Assembly (NCBI GenBank): GCA_021730285.1
Contig: CP082962.1
Coordinates: 1,426,001-1,490,000 of the forward strand
Length of the DNA: 64,000 nt
DNA from: Desulfovibrio sp. JY
Lineage (GTDB): Bacteria; Desulfobacterota; Desulfovibrionia; Desulfovibrionales; Desulfovibrionaceae
Reading direction: 5' to 3'
In this document: piece after piece, positions 23,654 to 32,432 of the stretch
How positions within the stretch are numbered: position 1 is the first letter of the stretch
How the letters are laid out: each line of letters opens with the position of its first letter
Program-made: the position numbers and the translations under genes
The notes under the pieces: model-generated
Told to the model about the DNA's origin: nothing
The model's database searches: none
Seen by the model: the letters and a program-made list of their open reading frames with translations, nothing else

Positions 23654-24430
23654 ATGGCGGCCGGCGGCAAGATAGATATCCTGCTGCTGCGCGATGGCGC
23701 CGGCGTGCGCCGTTATCGGACCTCGGTGTGGCTGTTGCGCTGCCTGTGGCTCGTTCCCCTCGGTTTGCTGCTTCTTCTCGCGGCGGCTGTTGCCGTGGCC
23801 TACCATCTGCGCCAGGACAACCTGCTTTTGGCCCGGCATCAGGCCGCTACCAGCAAGGAACTGGACGCGGCCGGCGAAAAGCTCATCCGGCTGGAAAATA
23901 TCGAAAAAATTTTGCGCACCCGGGATATCACCGAGCTTGAGACCCTGATCGGCTCCTACAATCCCGACGATCCCGGCTGGTGGAAGCCCCGGGCCGGGGC
24001 CGGCGGGGAAGTCGCCAAAAACGGCGGCAAGGAGCGCGAACCCGCCAAGTCGGAGCGCCCGGACCTGGCCAAACTGCTGACCCGGGTGGATGCGGGGCAG
24101 ATCGGCATCGACAATCTGCGCATGAAGGTCGAGGGGAAAAAGCTGCTGCTCGGTTTCGACCTCAGTAACGTCACCCCCCAACAGACCAACCTTTCCGGCC
24201 GCGTCGAGGCGGCGCTCGTCGGCAACGACGCCAGCCTGCTGCCGCTTACGGCCGACAAGGACGAACTGTCCTTCCAGATCCAGCACTTCAAACAGATATC
24301 GGCCAGCCTGCCCCTGCCGCAAAAGGCCGACGTCCGGGACGCCTACGCCCTCAAGCTCACCGTGCTGGACCCGTCCGGCAAGATCATCTTCGCCCAGACG
24401 TACCCCATGAAGGAAGGAATGAAGAAGTGA
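23654..24430 (+). CDS. single-pass membrane protein with coiled coil, function unknown
   Basis: A 258-residue protein whose ATG directly follows the stop of the transpeptidase gene, so the two are co-translated. One membrane helix (about residues 27-50, LWLVPLGLLLLLAAAVAVAY) precedes a charged helical stretch that suggests a coiled coil (KELDAAGEKLIRLENIEKIL). A C-terminal beta-rich domain ends KIIFAQTYPMKEGMKK. I do not recognise the family. Its position suggests a role in the same envelope process as the transpeptidase. Confidence 0.78.
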   Translation: MAAGGKIDILLLRDGAGVRRYRTSVWLLRCLWLVPLGLLLLLAAAVAVAYHLRQDNLLLARHQAATSKELDAAGEKLIRLENIEKILRTRDITELETLIGSYNPDDPGWWKPRAGAGGEVAKNGGKEREPAKSERPDLAKLLTRVDAGQIGIDNLRMKVEGKKLLLGFDLSNVTPQQTNLSGRVEAALVGNDASLLPLTADKDELSFQIQHFKQISASLPLPQKADVRDAYALKLTVLDPSGKIIFAQTYPMKEGMKK

Positions 24431-24447
24431 AGGAAGGGCAGAGAGAT

Positions 24448-24605
24448 GCGAGAGGGGAAACCCTTTTGCAAAGGGTTCTCCCCTCTCGCGCTCTCCCTTT
24501 CCTAAACTTTTCAACTGGATTGGACGAATAACATACTGATACCGTTAAAAGTTTTTGGAGAGGGGGTCCGGGGGAGAACCTTTTTTCAAAAAGGTTCTCC
24601 CCCGG
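24448..24605. repeat. type I paired hairpin repeat, copy C (reverse order)
   Basis: The GCGAGAGGGG...CCCCTCTCGC unit (24448-24489) comes first here, then its tail, a spacer with ATAACATACTGATACCGTTA and the tail AAAAGTTTTTGGAGAGGG. The last part is the perfect stem CCGGGGGAGAACCTTTTT / AAAAAGGTTCTCCCCCGG (24568-24605). Relative to copy B the whole element is inverted. Confidence 0.9.
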
Positions 24606-24628
24606 CGCCATTTCGATAAGGCAAACCC

Positions 24629-25447
24629 ATGACCCGGTACTACGTCAATTTGAACCTGCGCGTGGCGGATCGCGATCCGGCCCTGGTGCTGCGTCACCTT
24701 GAGGGTGGGGTGCCGCCGGAATTGGGCCTCGATCCGGTGCTCATGGATGCCAAGACGCCGGCCTGGCACAGGGAATTGGCCAAGCGGCTGGCGGACGCCG
24801 GCCTGCCGTGCACCCTGCATCTGCCGTTTTTCGATCTCCAGCCCGGCAGCGCCGACGCCCGCATCCGGACGGCCACCCGGGACAGGCTGCTGGCGGCCCT
24901 GGAAACGGCGGCCATCTACGCCCCCCGTCGCATGGTCGGGCACAGCGCCTACAACCGGTTTCTCTACATCCGTTCGTTTAGCGACTGGGCGGCCCGGGCC
25001 GCCGACACCTGGGCCGCTGTCCTGGCCGCCTGGCCCGACCATCCGCCGTTGTGCCTGGAAAACACCCACGAGGCCGACCCGGCCACGGTGACCGGCGCGG
25101 TCGAGGCGCTGCGCGAACGGCTTGACGAGGGGCAACGGGAGCGCGTCGGCATCTGCTTCGACATCGGCCACTGGCACAGTTTCGCCGGGGGCAGCGTCCG
25201 GGGCGATCTGGCCGACTGGGTCGCGGCCTTTGCCCCGTATCTGCTCCACATGCACCTGCACGACAACGACGGCGCTTTCGACGAGCATCTGGGACCGGGG
25301 CAGGGGAGCATTCCCTTTGACGCCCTGTTCGAGCTGCTGGCCAGGCGCGGCCTGCGTCCCACCGTGACCTTCGAGCCCCACTCTTCCGCCGCCTACGCCC
25401 AGGCCCTGGCCTTCGCCCGGTCCCGGCCGGACTTCTTCGCCAGCTGA
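24629..25447 (+). CDS. sugar phosphate isomerase/epimerase-like TIM barrel protein
   Basis: A 272-residue xylose-isomerase-like TIM barrel. Likely metal ligands are visible in order: Glu in LCLENTHE, Asp and His in CFDIGHWHS, His in HMHLHDNDG and Glu in VTFEPHSS. The family includes endonuclease IV-type and sugar isomerase proteins, so the substrate is not known. The last residues precede a 185-bp gap in which no convincing signal was seen. Confidence 0.82.
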   Translation: MTRYYVNLNLRVADRDPALVLRHLEGGVPPELGLDPVLMDAKTPAWHRELAKRLADAGLPCTLHLPFFDLQPGSADARIRTATRDRLLAALETAAIYAPRRMVGHSAYNRFLYIRSFSDWAARAADTWAAVLAAWPDHPPLCLENTHEADPATVTGAVEALRERLDEGQRERVGICFDIGHWHSFAGGSVRGDLADWVAAFAPYLLHMHLHDNDGAFDEHLGPGQGSIPFDALFELLARRGLRPTVTFEPHSSAAYAQALAFARSRPDFFAS

Positions 25448-25632
25448 CGCGGCCCGCTTGCGGCAACGCAAGGGGCCAACCGGCCGTCCATAGGGCCGGA
25501 GGCAGCCTTTTTGGGCATTTTTCAGGAAAAAACGATGCTGCGTGCGCCGCTTGGAAAAAAGCGGCCAAAATGCGTCTTTTGCCCCATTAGGAAGGTGGGG
25601 CGGGAAGGGGGCTTTGGCCTGACCGGTCCGCC

Positions 25633-25902
25633 TCAGCGCAGGTAGTTCGGAATATTCATGAAAAGCTCCTTCGTGAAGTTGATCATCTTGTCCATCATCC
25701 AGGGGAAGGCGACGAGCAGGGCGATGAACATGGAGAGGATCTTCGGCACGAAGGTGAGCGTCATTTCCTGAATCTGGGTGGCGGCCTGGAGCACCGAGAT
25801 CACCACACCCACGACCAGCGACACCCCGAGCATGGGCAGGGCCAGAAAAAGCGCCGTTTCGATGGCCTGTCGCGACAGGGCCACAACCATATCCGTCGTC
25901 AT
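25633..25902 (-). CDS. fliQ: flagellar export gate protein FliQ
   Basis: An 89-residue inner-membrane component of the flagellar type III export gate, with two hydrophobic helices (ALFLALPMLGVSLVVGVVIS and ILSMFIALLVAFPWMM) around the conserved QAATQIQEMTLTFVPK loop. It is the last gene of the fliLNOPQ run. fliR does not follow. Confidence 0.96.
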   Translation of the reverse strand: MTTDMVVALSRQAIETALFLALPMLGVSLVVGVVISVLQAATQIQEMTLTFVPKILSMFIALLVAFPWMMDKMINFTKELFMNIPNYLR

Positions 25903-25915
25903 GGGACGGACCTCC

Positions 25916-26749
25916 TTACGTATTAAACGAGTTGACGAGGGAGGCTACCATGAGCCCCCAGCCGTCGACCAGCACGAAGAGCAGCAGCTTGAACGGCATG
26001 GCGATGGTGGCCGGCGGCAGCATCATCATGCCCATGGCCAAAAGAATGCTCGAAATGACCATGTCGAGGATGAGAAAGGGGATGTAGATGAGAAAGCCGA
26101 TGGTAAAGGCGGTCTTGAGTTCGCTGATGATGAATCCGGCCGCGAGCATGGTCGTCGGCACCTCGGCCTTGTCCTTGGGCCGCTCCATCTTGGTCACGGT
26201 GTAAAAAACCGACAGGTCCTTTTCCCGAGTGTGCTTGAAGAGAAATTCCCGCAGCGGCGCCTCGGCCTTTTTGAGCGCCTCGGTGAAGCCGATCTGTTCG
26301 TTCAGGTAGGGCTGGAGCGCATTGTCGTTTATGGCCTTGCCCGTGGGGTACATGATGACGCAGGTCAAAAAGATGGCAAGGCTGGCCAGGATCTGGGACG
26401 GCGGCACCTGCGGCACGCCCATGGCCTGGCGCAGAAACGAGAAGACGATGATGATGCGGGTAAACGACGTCACCGTCAGCACGAAGGCCGGCGCCAGGGA
26501 CAGCACGGTCAGGGCGAAAAGGATTTCGAGCAGGGTGGAGACGCGTTCCGGCTGGGTCTGCCCGGCGGCCAGGGACAGGGTCAGGCTCGGGGTGTCCTGG
26601 GCCAGGGCCGAAGCGGCGGCCACGAGCACGATGCCGACAGCGGCCGCGAGAACGAGCAGGCTAGGACGGAGAATCGTCGCCCTGGCGGCGGGTTTTTTCG
26701 GCCAGGGCAGCGGCGAATTCGGTGGCGGCAGCGGTGTCATGGGGCGCAT
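25916..26749 (-). CDS. fliP: flagellar export gate protein FliP
   Basis: A 277-residue export-gate protein with a signal-like N-terminus, the conserved TSFTRIIIVFSFLRQAMG segment and the C-terminal helices ending ASLVNSFNT. The start at 26749 overlaps fliO by 89 bp. No better in-frame start follows the fliO stop before the signal peptide, so the long overlap appears real. FliP forms the core of the FliPQR channel. Confidence 0.95.
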   Translation of the reverse strand: MRPMTPLPPPNSPLPWPKKPAARATILRPSLLVLAAAVGIVLVAAASALAQDTPSLTLSLAAGQTQPERVSTLLEILFALTVLSLAPAFVLTVTSFTRIIIVFSFLRQAMGVPQVPPSQILASLAIFLTCVIMYPTGKAINDNALQPYLNEQIGFTEALKKAEAPLREFLFKHTREKDLSVFYTVTKMERPKDKAEVPTTMLAAGFIISELKTAFTIGFLIYIPFLILDMVISSILLAMGMMMLPPATIAMPFKLLLFVLVDGWGLMVASLVNSFNT

Positions 26750-27080
26750 GGTCCTCGGTCAAAAGCGTGATGGAGTGGTCCGTGACGCCAAGGACCATAT
26801 CCTTGGCCACATTATCGGCATTCAAGAATCGGACCACGATGATGCTTTTGCGGGGACCAAGACTCAGGTGGGCCATGAGCCGCAGCATGCCGCCCCGGCC
26901 GGCCGGTCCCAGGCCGAACTTGGGCCCGAAGCGGCGCAACACCCAGTAGGCGGCGAAAATGATCGCCAGAATGAGGAGCAGGGCCAGGCCCATGTGGATG
27001 GCCGCTCCGGCCAGCCCGTAGTCCGAGGCCGGGGGCATCGGCGGCGTGGCGGCGGAGACAGCGGTTGCGGGATCAGGCAA
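26661..27080 (-). CDS. fliO: flagellar biosynthesis protein FliO
   Basis: A 139-residue protein with one N-terminal membrane helix (GLALLLILAIIFAAYWVLRR) and a small cytoplasmic domain (LSLGPRKSIIVVRF...DMVLGVTDHSITLL). This is typical of FliO, which helps stabilise FliP. It overlaps the fliN end by 8 bp and the fliP start by 89 bp. Confidence 0.9.
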   Translation of the reverse strand: MPDPATAVSAATPPMPPASDYGLAGAAIHMGLALLLILAIIFAAYWVLRRFGPKFGLGPAGRGGMLRLMAHLSLGPRKSIIVVRFLNADNVAKDMVLGVTDHSITLLTEDHAPHDTAAATEFAAALAEKTRRQGDDSPS

Positions 27081-27651
27081 GCTGTTTCACCCGTTCGATG
27101 GGGCTTATGATGTCGGTTAGGCGCACGCCGAACTTTTCGTTGATGACCACGGCTTCGCCCCGGGCCACCAGCTTGCCGTTGACGTAGATTTCCAGGGGCT
27201 CGCCGGCCAGCTTGTTGAGTTCGATGACCGAGCCCTGGCCGAGTTGCAGCAATTCGTTGATGAGCAGCTTGGTGCGGCCGAGTTCGGCCGAGACGTCCAG
27301 CGGAATGTCCAGGATGAAGTCCAGGTCGCGGCGCACGCCTTCCGGACGCGGGGCCTTGGCCTCCGCCGTCAAATTCTTGAATTGGGCCGCGGCGCTTTGC
27401 CGGGACAAGGCTTCCTGGTTCCGTTCGCTCTTGATGGACTGCTCTTCCTCGTCGGCCAGGGCGGAGGCCCATTCGGAGGCCAGGGCGTCGTCCTGGCCGG
27501 CGCCGCTGTCCCCGGCCGGGGCTGCGCCGCCGGGCTGGTCGAACAGAGCGTCGATGTCCGACTGGGAGGCCGGCTTTTCGTCCTCCTGATCCTCCAGAGC
27601 CGCGGCCCATTCGGCGGCGAGCTTGTCCTGATCGATGTCGTCGGGAGTCAT
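27073..27651 (-). CDS. fliN: flagellar motor switch protein FliN with extended N-terminus
   Basis: A 192-residue protein whose C-terminal ~90 residues are the SpoA/FliN domain (LDFILDIPLDVSAELGRTKL, ending in ISPIERVKQLA). The N-terminal 100 residues are unusual for a short FliN: an EWAAALEDQEDE block is repeated as EWASALADEEEQ, and between them lies SQSDIDALFDQP. This resembles the FliM N-terminal motif that binds phosphorylated CheY. fliM is absent from its usual place between fliL and fliN. Confidence 0.93.
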   Translation of the reverse strand: MTPDDIDQDKLAAEWAAALEDQEDEKPASQSDIDALFDQPGGAAPAGDSGAGQDDALASEWASALADEEEQSIKSERNQEALSRQSAAAQFKNLTAEAKAPRPEGVRRDLDFILDIPLDVSAELGRTKLLINELLQLGQGSVIELNKLAGEPLEIYVNGKLVARGEAVVINEKFGVRLTDIISPIERVKQLA

Positions 27652-27675
27652 GGAAATCCCTCGCGCGGCGACGCG

Positions 27676-28248
27676 CTATTGAATGACGAAGTCCGTGAAA
27701 TAGACCCGGGCCACCTTGGCCTGGCCGATCGCCTGGTTGAGGCGGTCCACGATCTCCTTGCGCAGCAGGATCTTGCCCTCGAGCGTACTCAAATCCTGGG
27801 AGGTCTTGGTGGACAAAAGCATCAGCAGCGCGTCGCGGATCTTGGCCTGGTTGGCTTCCAGCAGTTCCGGGTTGCCGGTCATCTCCACGCTGAGCACGAT
27901 CTTGAGGTACCGCCGGGCATTGGGGTCGGCCAGGTTGACCACGAACGCCGGCAGGGGCACGAGGTTGGACGGGGCTTCTTTGCCCCCATGGCCGCCTTTT
28001 TTCGCTTCGCCATGGCCGCCCTCGGCTTTTTTCTCATCGGCCGGGGCGTGTTGTTCCTCGGCCTTCTTTTCCTCGGCCGTGGCCTGCTCCTTGGTCTGTT
28101 CCGCCGTTGTCGGCGGCTTGGCCGCGAAAAATTTGAGATAGGCGAAGTAGCCGCCGCCGGCGAGCACAAGCAGCAGCAGCACCAGAATGATGTATTTGAG
28201 AAAACTGGATTTCTTCTTGCCTTCAGGCTCTTCGGGCGCGTCTGCCAT
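27676..28248 (-). CDS. fliL: flagellar basal body protein FliL
   Basis: A 190-residue inner-membrane protein with one helix (YIILVLLLLVLAGGGYFAYL), a Lys/Glu/Gly/His-rich periplasmic linker (about 45-90) and the C-terminal FliL domain (PLPAFVVNLADPNARRYLKI...) that surrounds the stator. It begins 31 bp after the yggS stop. Confidence 0.95.
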   Translation of the reverse strand: MADAPEEPEGKKKSSFLKYIILVLLLLVLAGGGYFAYLKFFAAKPPTTAEQTKEQATAEEKKAEEQHAPADEKKAEGGHGEAKKGGHGGKEAPSNLVPLPAFVVNLADPNARRYLKIVLSVEMTGNPELLEANQAKIRDALLMLLSTKTSQDLSTLEGKILLRKEIVDRLNQAIGQAKVARVYFTDFVIQ

Positions 28249-28279
28249 GTGCGTCTCCCGGCGTCAAAAACCTAACGCC

Positions 28280-28993
28280 TTATCGCTGTCTCGGGCCGAA
28301 CAGATCCGTGCCCACGCGCACGTGGGTGGCCCCTTCCATGACGGCGGCCTCCAGGTCGCCGCTCATGCCCATGGACAGGACCGGAAGCGGCAGCCCCAGG
28401 CGCGCGGCCAGCGCGTCGCGAAGCCCGCGCAACCGGGCGAAAACGGGCCTGGCGCCTTCCGGATCGTCAAAGACCGGCGGGATGACCATAAGTCCCGTCA
28501 GGCGAAGGGCGCCCATGGCGGCCACGGCCTCGGCCAGTTCCGGCAGGTGCTCCGGGTCGATGCCGGACTTCTGCGCTTCCCCGGCCACGTTGACCTGCAG
28601 GCAGATGTCCTGGGTCAGGCCTGATGCCGCGGTCTTTTTTTGCAATATTCCTGCCAGATCCAGGTTGTCCACCGTGTGGATGAGGGCGAAGCGGCCCACG
28701 GCCAGCTTGGCCTTGTTGCGCTGCAAATGGCCGATGAAGTGCCAGACGAGTCCGGCCGGGGCGGCCTCCATCTTGGGCAGCGCCTCCTGGATGTAGGATT
28801 CCCCGAAGATCCGCTGTCCGCAGGCGGCCATGGCCGCCACTTCCGTGACGTCGTGCAGCTTTGACACCGCAACGAGGGTCACCGTGGCCGGGTCCCGGCC
28901 GCAGACCGCGCAGGCGCGGGCAATGCGCTCTTGTACCTGGGCCAGATGTTTGGCCGCTTGCGTTTCCACCAGCCTGTCTCCGACTTCCGTCAC
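28280..28993 (-). CDS. yggS: PLP homeostasis protein YggS
   Basis: A 237-residue PLP-binding protein. The Lys in VAVSKLHDVTEVAAM is the PLP attachment site, FGESYIQEALPKM and WHFIGHLQRNKAK are the core motifs, and GMSGDLEAAVMEGATHVRVG is the C-terminal phosphate-binding loop. I take the GTG at 28993 because of normal length, although no strong ribosome site is visible. The family keeps vitamin B6 and amino acid pools balanced. Confidence 0.92.
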   Translation of the reverse strand: MTEVGDRLVETQAAKHLAQVQERIARACAVCGRDPATVTLVAVSKLHDVTEVAAMAACGQRIFGESYIQEALPKMEAAPAGLVWHFIGHLQRNKAKLAVGRFALIHTVDNLDLAGILQKKTAASGLTQDICLQVNVAGEAQKSGIDPEHLPELAEAVAAMGALRLTGLMVIPPVFDDPEGARPVFARLRGLRDALAARLGLPLPVLSMGMSGDLEAAVMEGATHVRVGTDLFGPRQR

Positions 28994-29049
28994 TTTTCGA
29001 TTGCCCGACCCTACCCGCCCGGGCGGGCGATGTAAAACGGCGCGGCAGC

Positions 29050-29997
29050 CTATTCCCCAAGGCCCAGTTCGCGCAGCAAAGCCGGGTCCAGGTCCCAGTT
29101 CGGCCGCACCTTGACCCACAACTCCAAAAACACCTTGGCCCCGAGCATTTCCTCGATCTCGGTCCGGGCCTTGGACCCGATATCCTTGATGCGCTCGCCG
29201 CCCTTGCCGATGACCATGGGCTTGTGGCTCTCCCGGCCGACCAGGATGGTGGCCTGGATCTTGGTCAGTCCGGGTTTGCTCTTTTCGTCCCAGTTGTCCA
29301 CGGTCACGGCCGTGGAGTAGGGGAGTTCCTCGCCAAGAGCCAAAAAGAGCTTCTCGCGCACGATCTCCCCGGCCAGAAAGCGCACCGGGGCCGTGGAAAT
29401 CTCGTCCGGGTCGTATTGGTGCGGCCCCTCGGGCAGGCGGGCGAAAAGGGCGGCCAGGAGCGTGTCCACGCCCTGTCCCTTCAAGGCGCTGACCGGAAAA
29501 AGCTCGGCCGCGGGCAGCGCTTCGCCAAGGGCCTGCAGCACCGGCAGCATGCGGGCCTTATCTTTCACGGCATCGGATTTGTTGAGCGCCACGACGACCG
29601 GTATGTTGATGCTTTCCACCGCCTTGACGATGGAGCGCAGGTCGTCGCGCATGGCCTCGAGGTCCCGGGCGTAGCGGGCGCCGTCGAGCAGCACCAGCAC
29701 CACGTCGGCCTGGCCAAGGGCCGCGTAGGCGCTGCGCAGCAAAAGCGGGGCGATGCCGCGTTTCTGACGGTGCAGCCCCGGCGTGTCCAGAAGCACGGCC
29801 TGGGCGCCGCCTTCGGTCAGGATGCCGCTTATGCTGTTGCGGGTGGTCTGGGGCTTGGGCGAAACAATGGACACCTTCTGCCCGATCAGGCGGTTGAGCA
29901 GGGTGGACTTGCCGGCGTTGGTCGGTCCAAGCATGACCACATGGCCGAAACGTTGGGCTTGCTCCAAGGACGTCTCCAGGCGCGGTTCCGGTGGCAA
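29050..29997 (-). CDS. era: GTPase Era
   Basis: A 315-residue GTPase that binds 16S rRNA and helps mature the small ribosomal subunit. G1 is GPTNAGKS, G2 KPQTTR, G3 DTPG and G4 NKSD. The C-terminal KH domain has ILVGRESHKPMVIGKGGERI. The best start is TTG at 29997, with weak ribosome-site context, and is uncertain. It heads the run era-yggS-fliLNOPQ. Confidence 0.95.
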   Translation of the reverse strand: MPPEPRLETSLEQAQRFGHVVMLGPTNAGKSTLLNRLIGQKVSIVSPKPQTTRNSISGILTEGGAQAVLLDTPGLHRQKRGIAPLLLRSAYAALGQADVVLVLLDGARYARDLEAMRDDLRSIVKAVESINIPVVVALNKSDAVKDKARMLPVLQALGEALPAAELFPVSALKGQGVDTLLAALFARLPEGPHQYDPDEISTAPVRFLAGEIVREKLFLALGEELPYSTAVTVDNWDEKSKPGLTKIQATILVGRESHKPMVIGKGGERIKDIGSKARTEIEEMLGAKVFLELWVKVRPNWDLDPALLRELGLGE

Positions 29998-30114
29998 CCG
30001 CTGTTTAATTTGTTAAAAAGTCATACGGGCCCAATAAAAAACAACGAGTAGCCCGCAAGGAAACAAACGGCAACCCTTGCGTTGCCACCTTGGGGTGGCT
30101 ATAGCACGCCTGCC

Positions 30115-32376
30115 ATGGGAAAGGACCTTATTATCGTCGAGTCGCCGGCCAAGGTGAAAACCATCAAGAAGTTTCTCGGCAATGCCTATGCCGTGGAAGC
30201 CTCGGTGGGCCACGTGCGCGATCTGCCCTCCAAAAAACTGGGGGTGGATGAAACGGAAGATTTCGCGCCGCAATATCAAATCATTCCAGGCAAACAGAAG
30301 GTTGTTTCCAGACTCAAGGAAGCGGCCGCCTCCGCCAAGACCATCTATCTTGCACCGGACCCGGACCGCGAAGGCGAGGCCATCGCCTGGCACGTGGCCG
30401 AGATATTAAAGGATGCGGGCGCGCCCATCCATCGCATCCAGTTCAACGAGATCACGGCCCGGGCCGTGCGCGAGGCCCTGGCCCACCCCCGCGACATCAA
30501 CGAAAAACTTTTTCTCTCCCAACAGGCCCGCCGGATTCTCGACCGGCTGGTCGGCTACAAGGTGTCGCCCATCCTGTGGCAGAAGGTCAAAAGCGGCATC
30601 TCCGCCGGCCGGGTGCAGTCCGTGGCCCTGCGGCTCGTGGTCGACCGCGAAAAGGAGCGCCGCGCCTTCGATCCGGTCGAGTACTGGGTGTTCAAGGCCC
30701 GGCTGGCCGGGGATACGCCGCCCGAATTCGAGGCCGAATTGGCCAAGTACAAGGGCAAGAAGGTCGAGATCGGCAGCCGCGAGGCGGCCGAGGAGGCCGA
30801 GGCCGCGATCACGGGCAATCCCTTCGTCGTTGCCGCGGTGACCGAAAAGGAACGCAAGAAATCCCCGCCCCCGCCCTTTATCACCTCCACCCTGCAACAG
30901 GCCGCCAACCAGCGGCTGGGCTACTCGGCCAAGCGCACCATGGGCGCGGCCCAGAAACTCTACGAGGGCCTGGATCTCGGCGAGCGGGGCACGGTGGCGC
31001 TTATCACCTACATGCGTACCGATTCCACGCGCATCGCCGACGAGGCCCGGGACGCGGCCAAGGAATTCATTACCTCCACCCTTGGCCCGGACTATTACCC
31101 GGAAAAGGCCCGTCACTTCCGGACCAAGGCCGGGGCCCAGGACGCCCACGAGGCCATCCGGCCCATCGACGTGACGCTGACTCCGGCCGAGGTCAAGACG
31201 CTTTTGCCCAAGGACCTCTTTTCGCTCTACAAGCTCATCTGGGAGCGGTTCGTGGCGTCGCAGATGAGCGAGGCGCGCTTCTGGGACACCGCCGCCGACA
31301 TCGCGGCCGGGCCGGCGCTGTTCAAGGCCAAGGGCGAGCGGCTTATTTTCCCGGGCTACCTCAAGGTCTACGGCCAGGAGGCCGGGGATGCGGCCAAGAC
31401 CCTGCCGCCGCTGACCAAGGATCAGGAACTGACGCTCCTTGAGCTCAAGAAGGACCAGAAGTTCACCCAGCCGCCGCCGCGCTACACCGAAGCCTCGCTG
31501 GTGCGCGAGCTCGAGGAAAAGGGCATCGGCCGTCCCTCGACCTACGCGGCCATCATTTCGACCCTGCTCGACCGCGACTATGCCCGGCTCGAGGAGAAGC
31601 ATTTCGTGCCCTCCGAGCTTGGCGAGACGGTTTCGGATTTGCTCGCCGAGCATTTCGTCAAGATCATGGACGTGGGTTTCACGGCCGGCATGGAGGAAGC
31701 CCTCGACGCCGTGGCCGAGGGCCGGGGCGATTGGGTGAGTCTTCTCAAGGACTTCACCAGCGACTTCAATCCGACCCTGGCCAAGGCGGCCAAGGACATG
31801 GCCAAGGTCAAGGCCGGCAAGGAAACCGACATCAAGTGCGAGCTGTGCGGCAAGCCCATGGTCATCCGCTTCGGCAAGGCCGGCGAATTCCTGGGCTGCT
31901 CGGGCTATCCGGACTGCAAGAACACCAAGGAGTTCGACCGGGCTCCGGACGGCGCGGTCGTTCCCCGGGAACGCAAGCCCGAGGAAGTGGTTTCCGTCGG
32001 CGAGTGCCCCCAGTGCGGCAAGCCGCTGGCCATCAAGAAATCCCGCACCGGCAGCCGGTTTATCGCCTGCACCGGCTGGCCGGAGTGCAAGTACGCCAAG
32101 CCCTTTTCCACCGGCGTGCCCTGTCCCCGCGAGGGATGCGAGGGCATGCTCGTGGAGAAAAGCTCCAAGCGCGGCAAGGTGTTTTATGCCTGCGACCATT
32201 ATCCCCAGTGCGATTTCGCGGTCTGGGACTGGCCGGTCAACGAGCCTTGTCCCCAGTGCGACTCCAAGATCCTGGTGCGCAAGAAGACCCGCGACGGCGA
32301 GGTGATCGCCTGTCCCAACCGGGGCTGCCGCTACCGGCGCTCGGTTGCGGAAAAAAAGGACGAGGACGGGGAATAG
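30115..32376 (+). CDS. topA: DNA topoisomerase I
   Basis: A 753-residue type IA topoisomerase that relaxes negative supercoils. The ATG at 30115 gives MGKDLIIVESPAKVKTIKKF. The TOPRIM acidic motif is APDPDREGEAIAW and the catalytic Tyr sits in VALITYMRTDSTRIA. Four C-terminal zinc fingers (about residues 575-745) are seen, starting CELCG, CPQCG, CPREGC and CPQCD. The leader has a small GCCACC/TTGG/GGTGGC hairpin and no obvious ribosome site, which is odd for an essential gene. Confidence 0.96.
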   Translation: MGKDLIIVESPAKVKTIKKFLGNAYAVEASVGHVRDLPSKKLGVDETEDFAPQYQIIPGKQKVVSRLKEAAASAKTIYLAPDPDREGEAIAWHVAEILKDAGAPIHRIQFNEITARAVREALAHPRDINEKLFLSQQARRILDRLVGYKVSPILWQKVKSGISAGRVQSVALRLVVDREKERRAFDPVEYWVFKARLAGDTPPEFEAELAKYKGKKVEIGSREAAEEAEAAITGNPFVVAAVTEKERKKSPPPPFITSTLQQAANQRLGYSAKRTMGAAQKLYEGLDLGERGTVALITYMRTDSTRIADEARDAAKEFITSTLGPDYYPEKARHFRTKAGAQDAHEAIRPIDVTLTPAEVKTLLPKDLFSLYKLIWERFVASQMSEARFWDTAADIAAGPALFKAKGERLIFPGYLKVYGQEAGDAAKTLPPLTKDQELTLLELKKDQKFTQPPPRYTEASLVRELEEKGIGRPSTYAAIISTLLDRDYARLEEKHFVPSELGETVSDLLAEHFVKIMDVGFTAGMEEALDAVAEGRGDWVSLLKDFTSDFNPTLAKAAKDMAKVKAGKETDIKCELCGKPMVIRFGKAGEFLGCSGYPDCKNTKEFDRAPDGAVVPRERKPEEVVSVGECPQCGKPLAIKKSRTGSRFIACTGWPECKYAKPFSTGVPCPREGCEGMLVEKSSKRGKVFYACDHYPQCDFAVWDWPVNEPCPQCDSKILVRKKTRDGEVIACPNRGCRYRRSVAEKKDEDGE

Positions 32377-32432
32377 CCGGCCCTGTGCGTGTGCCGCCGG
32401 CCGGTCCCTGACCGGCGGCCCGGGAAGTCGTT

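Noticed and set aside
21344-24514. 1056-codon minus-strand frame opposite the L,D-transpeptidase
   Set aside because: A shadow of the plus-strand genes, as expected in GC-rich DNA; composition is Gly/Arg/His-rich without known motifs.
25448-25632. Terminator for fliQ or the TIM-barrel gene
   Set aside because: Short stems (CTTGCG/CGCAAG and GCCGCTT/AAGCGGC) exist but lack a following T run on the correct strand.
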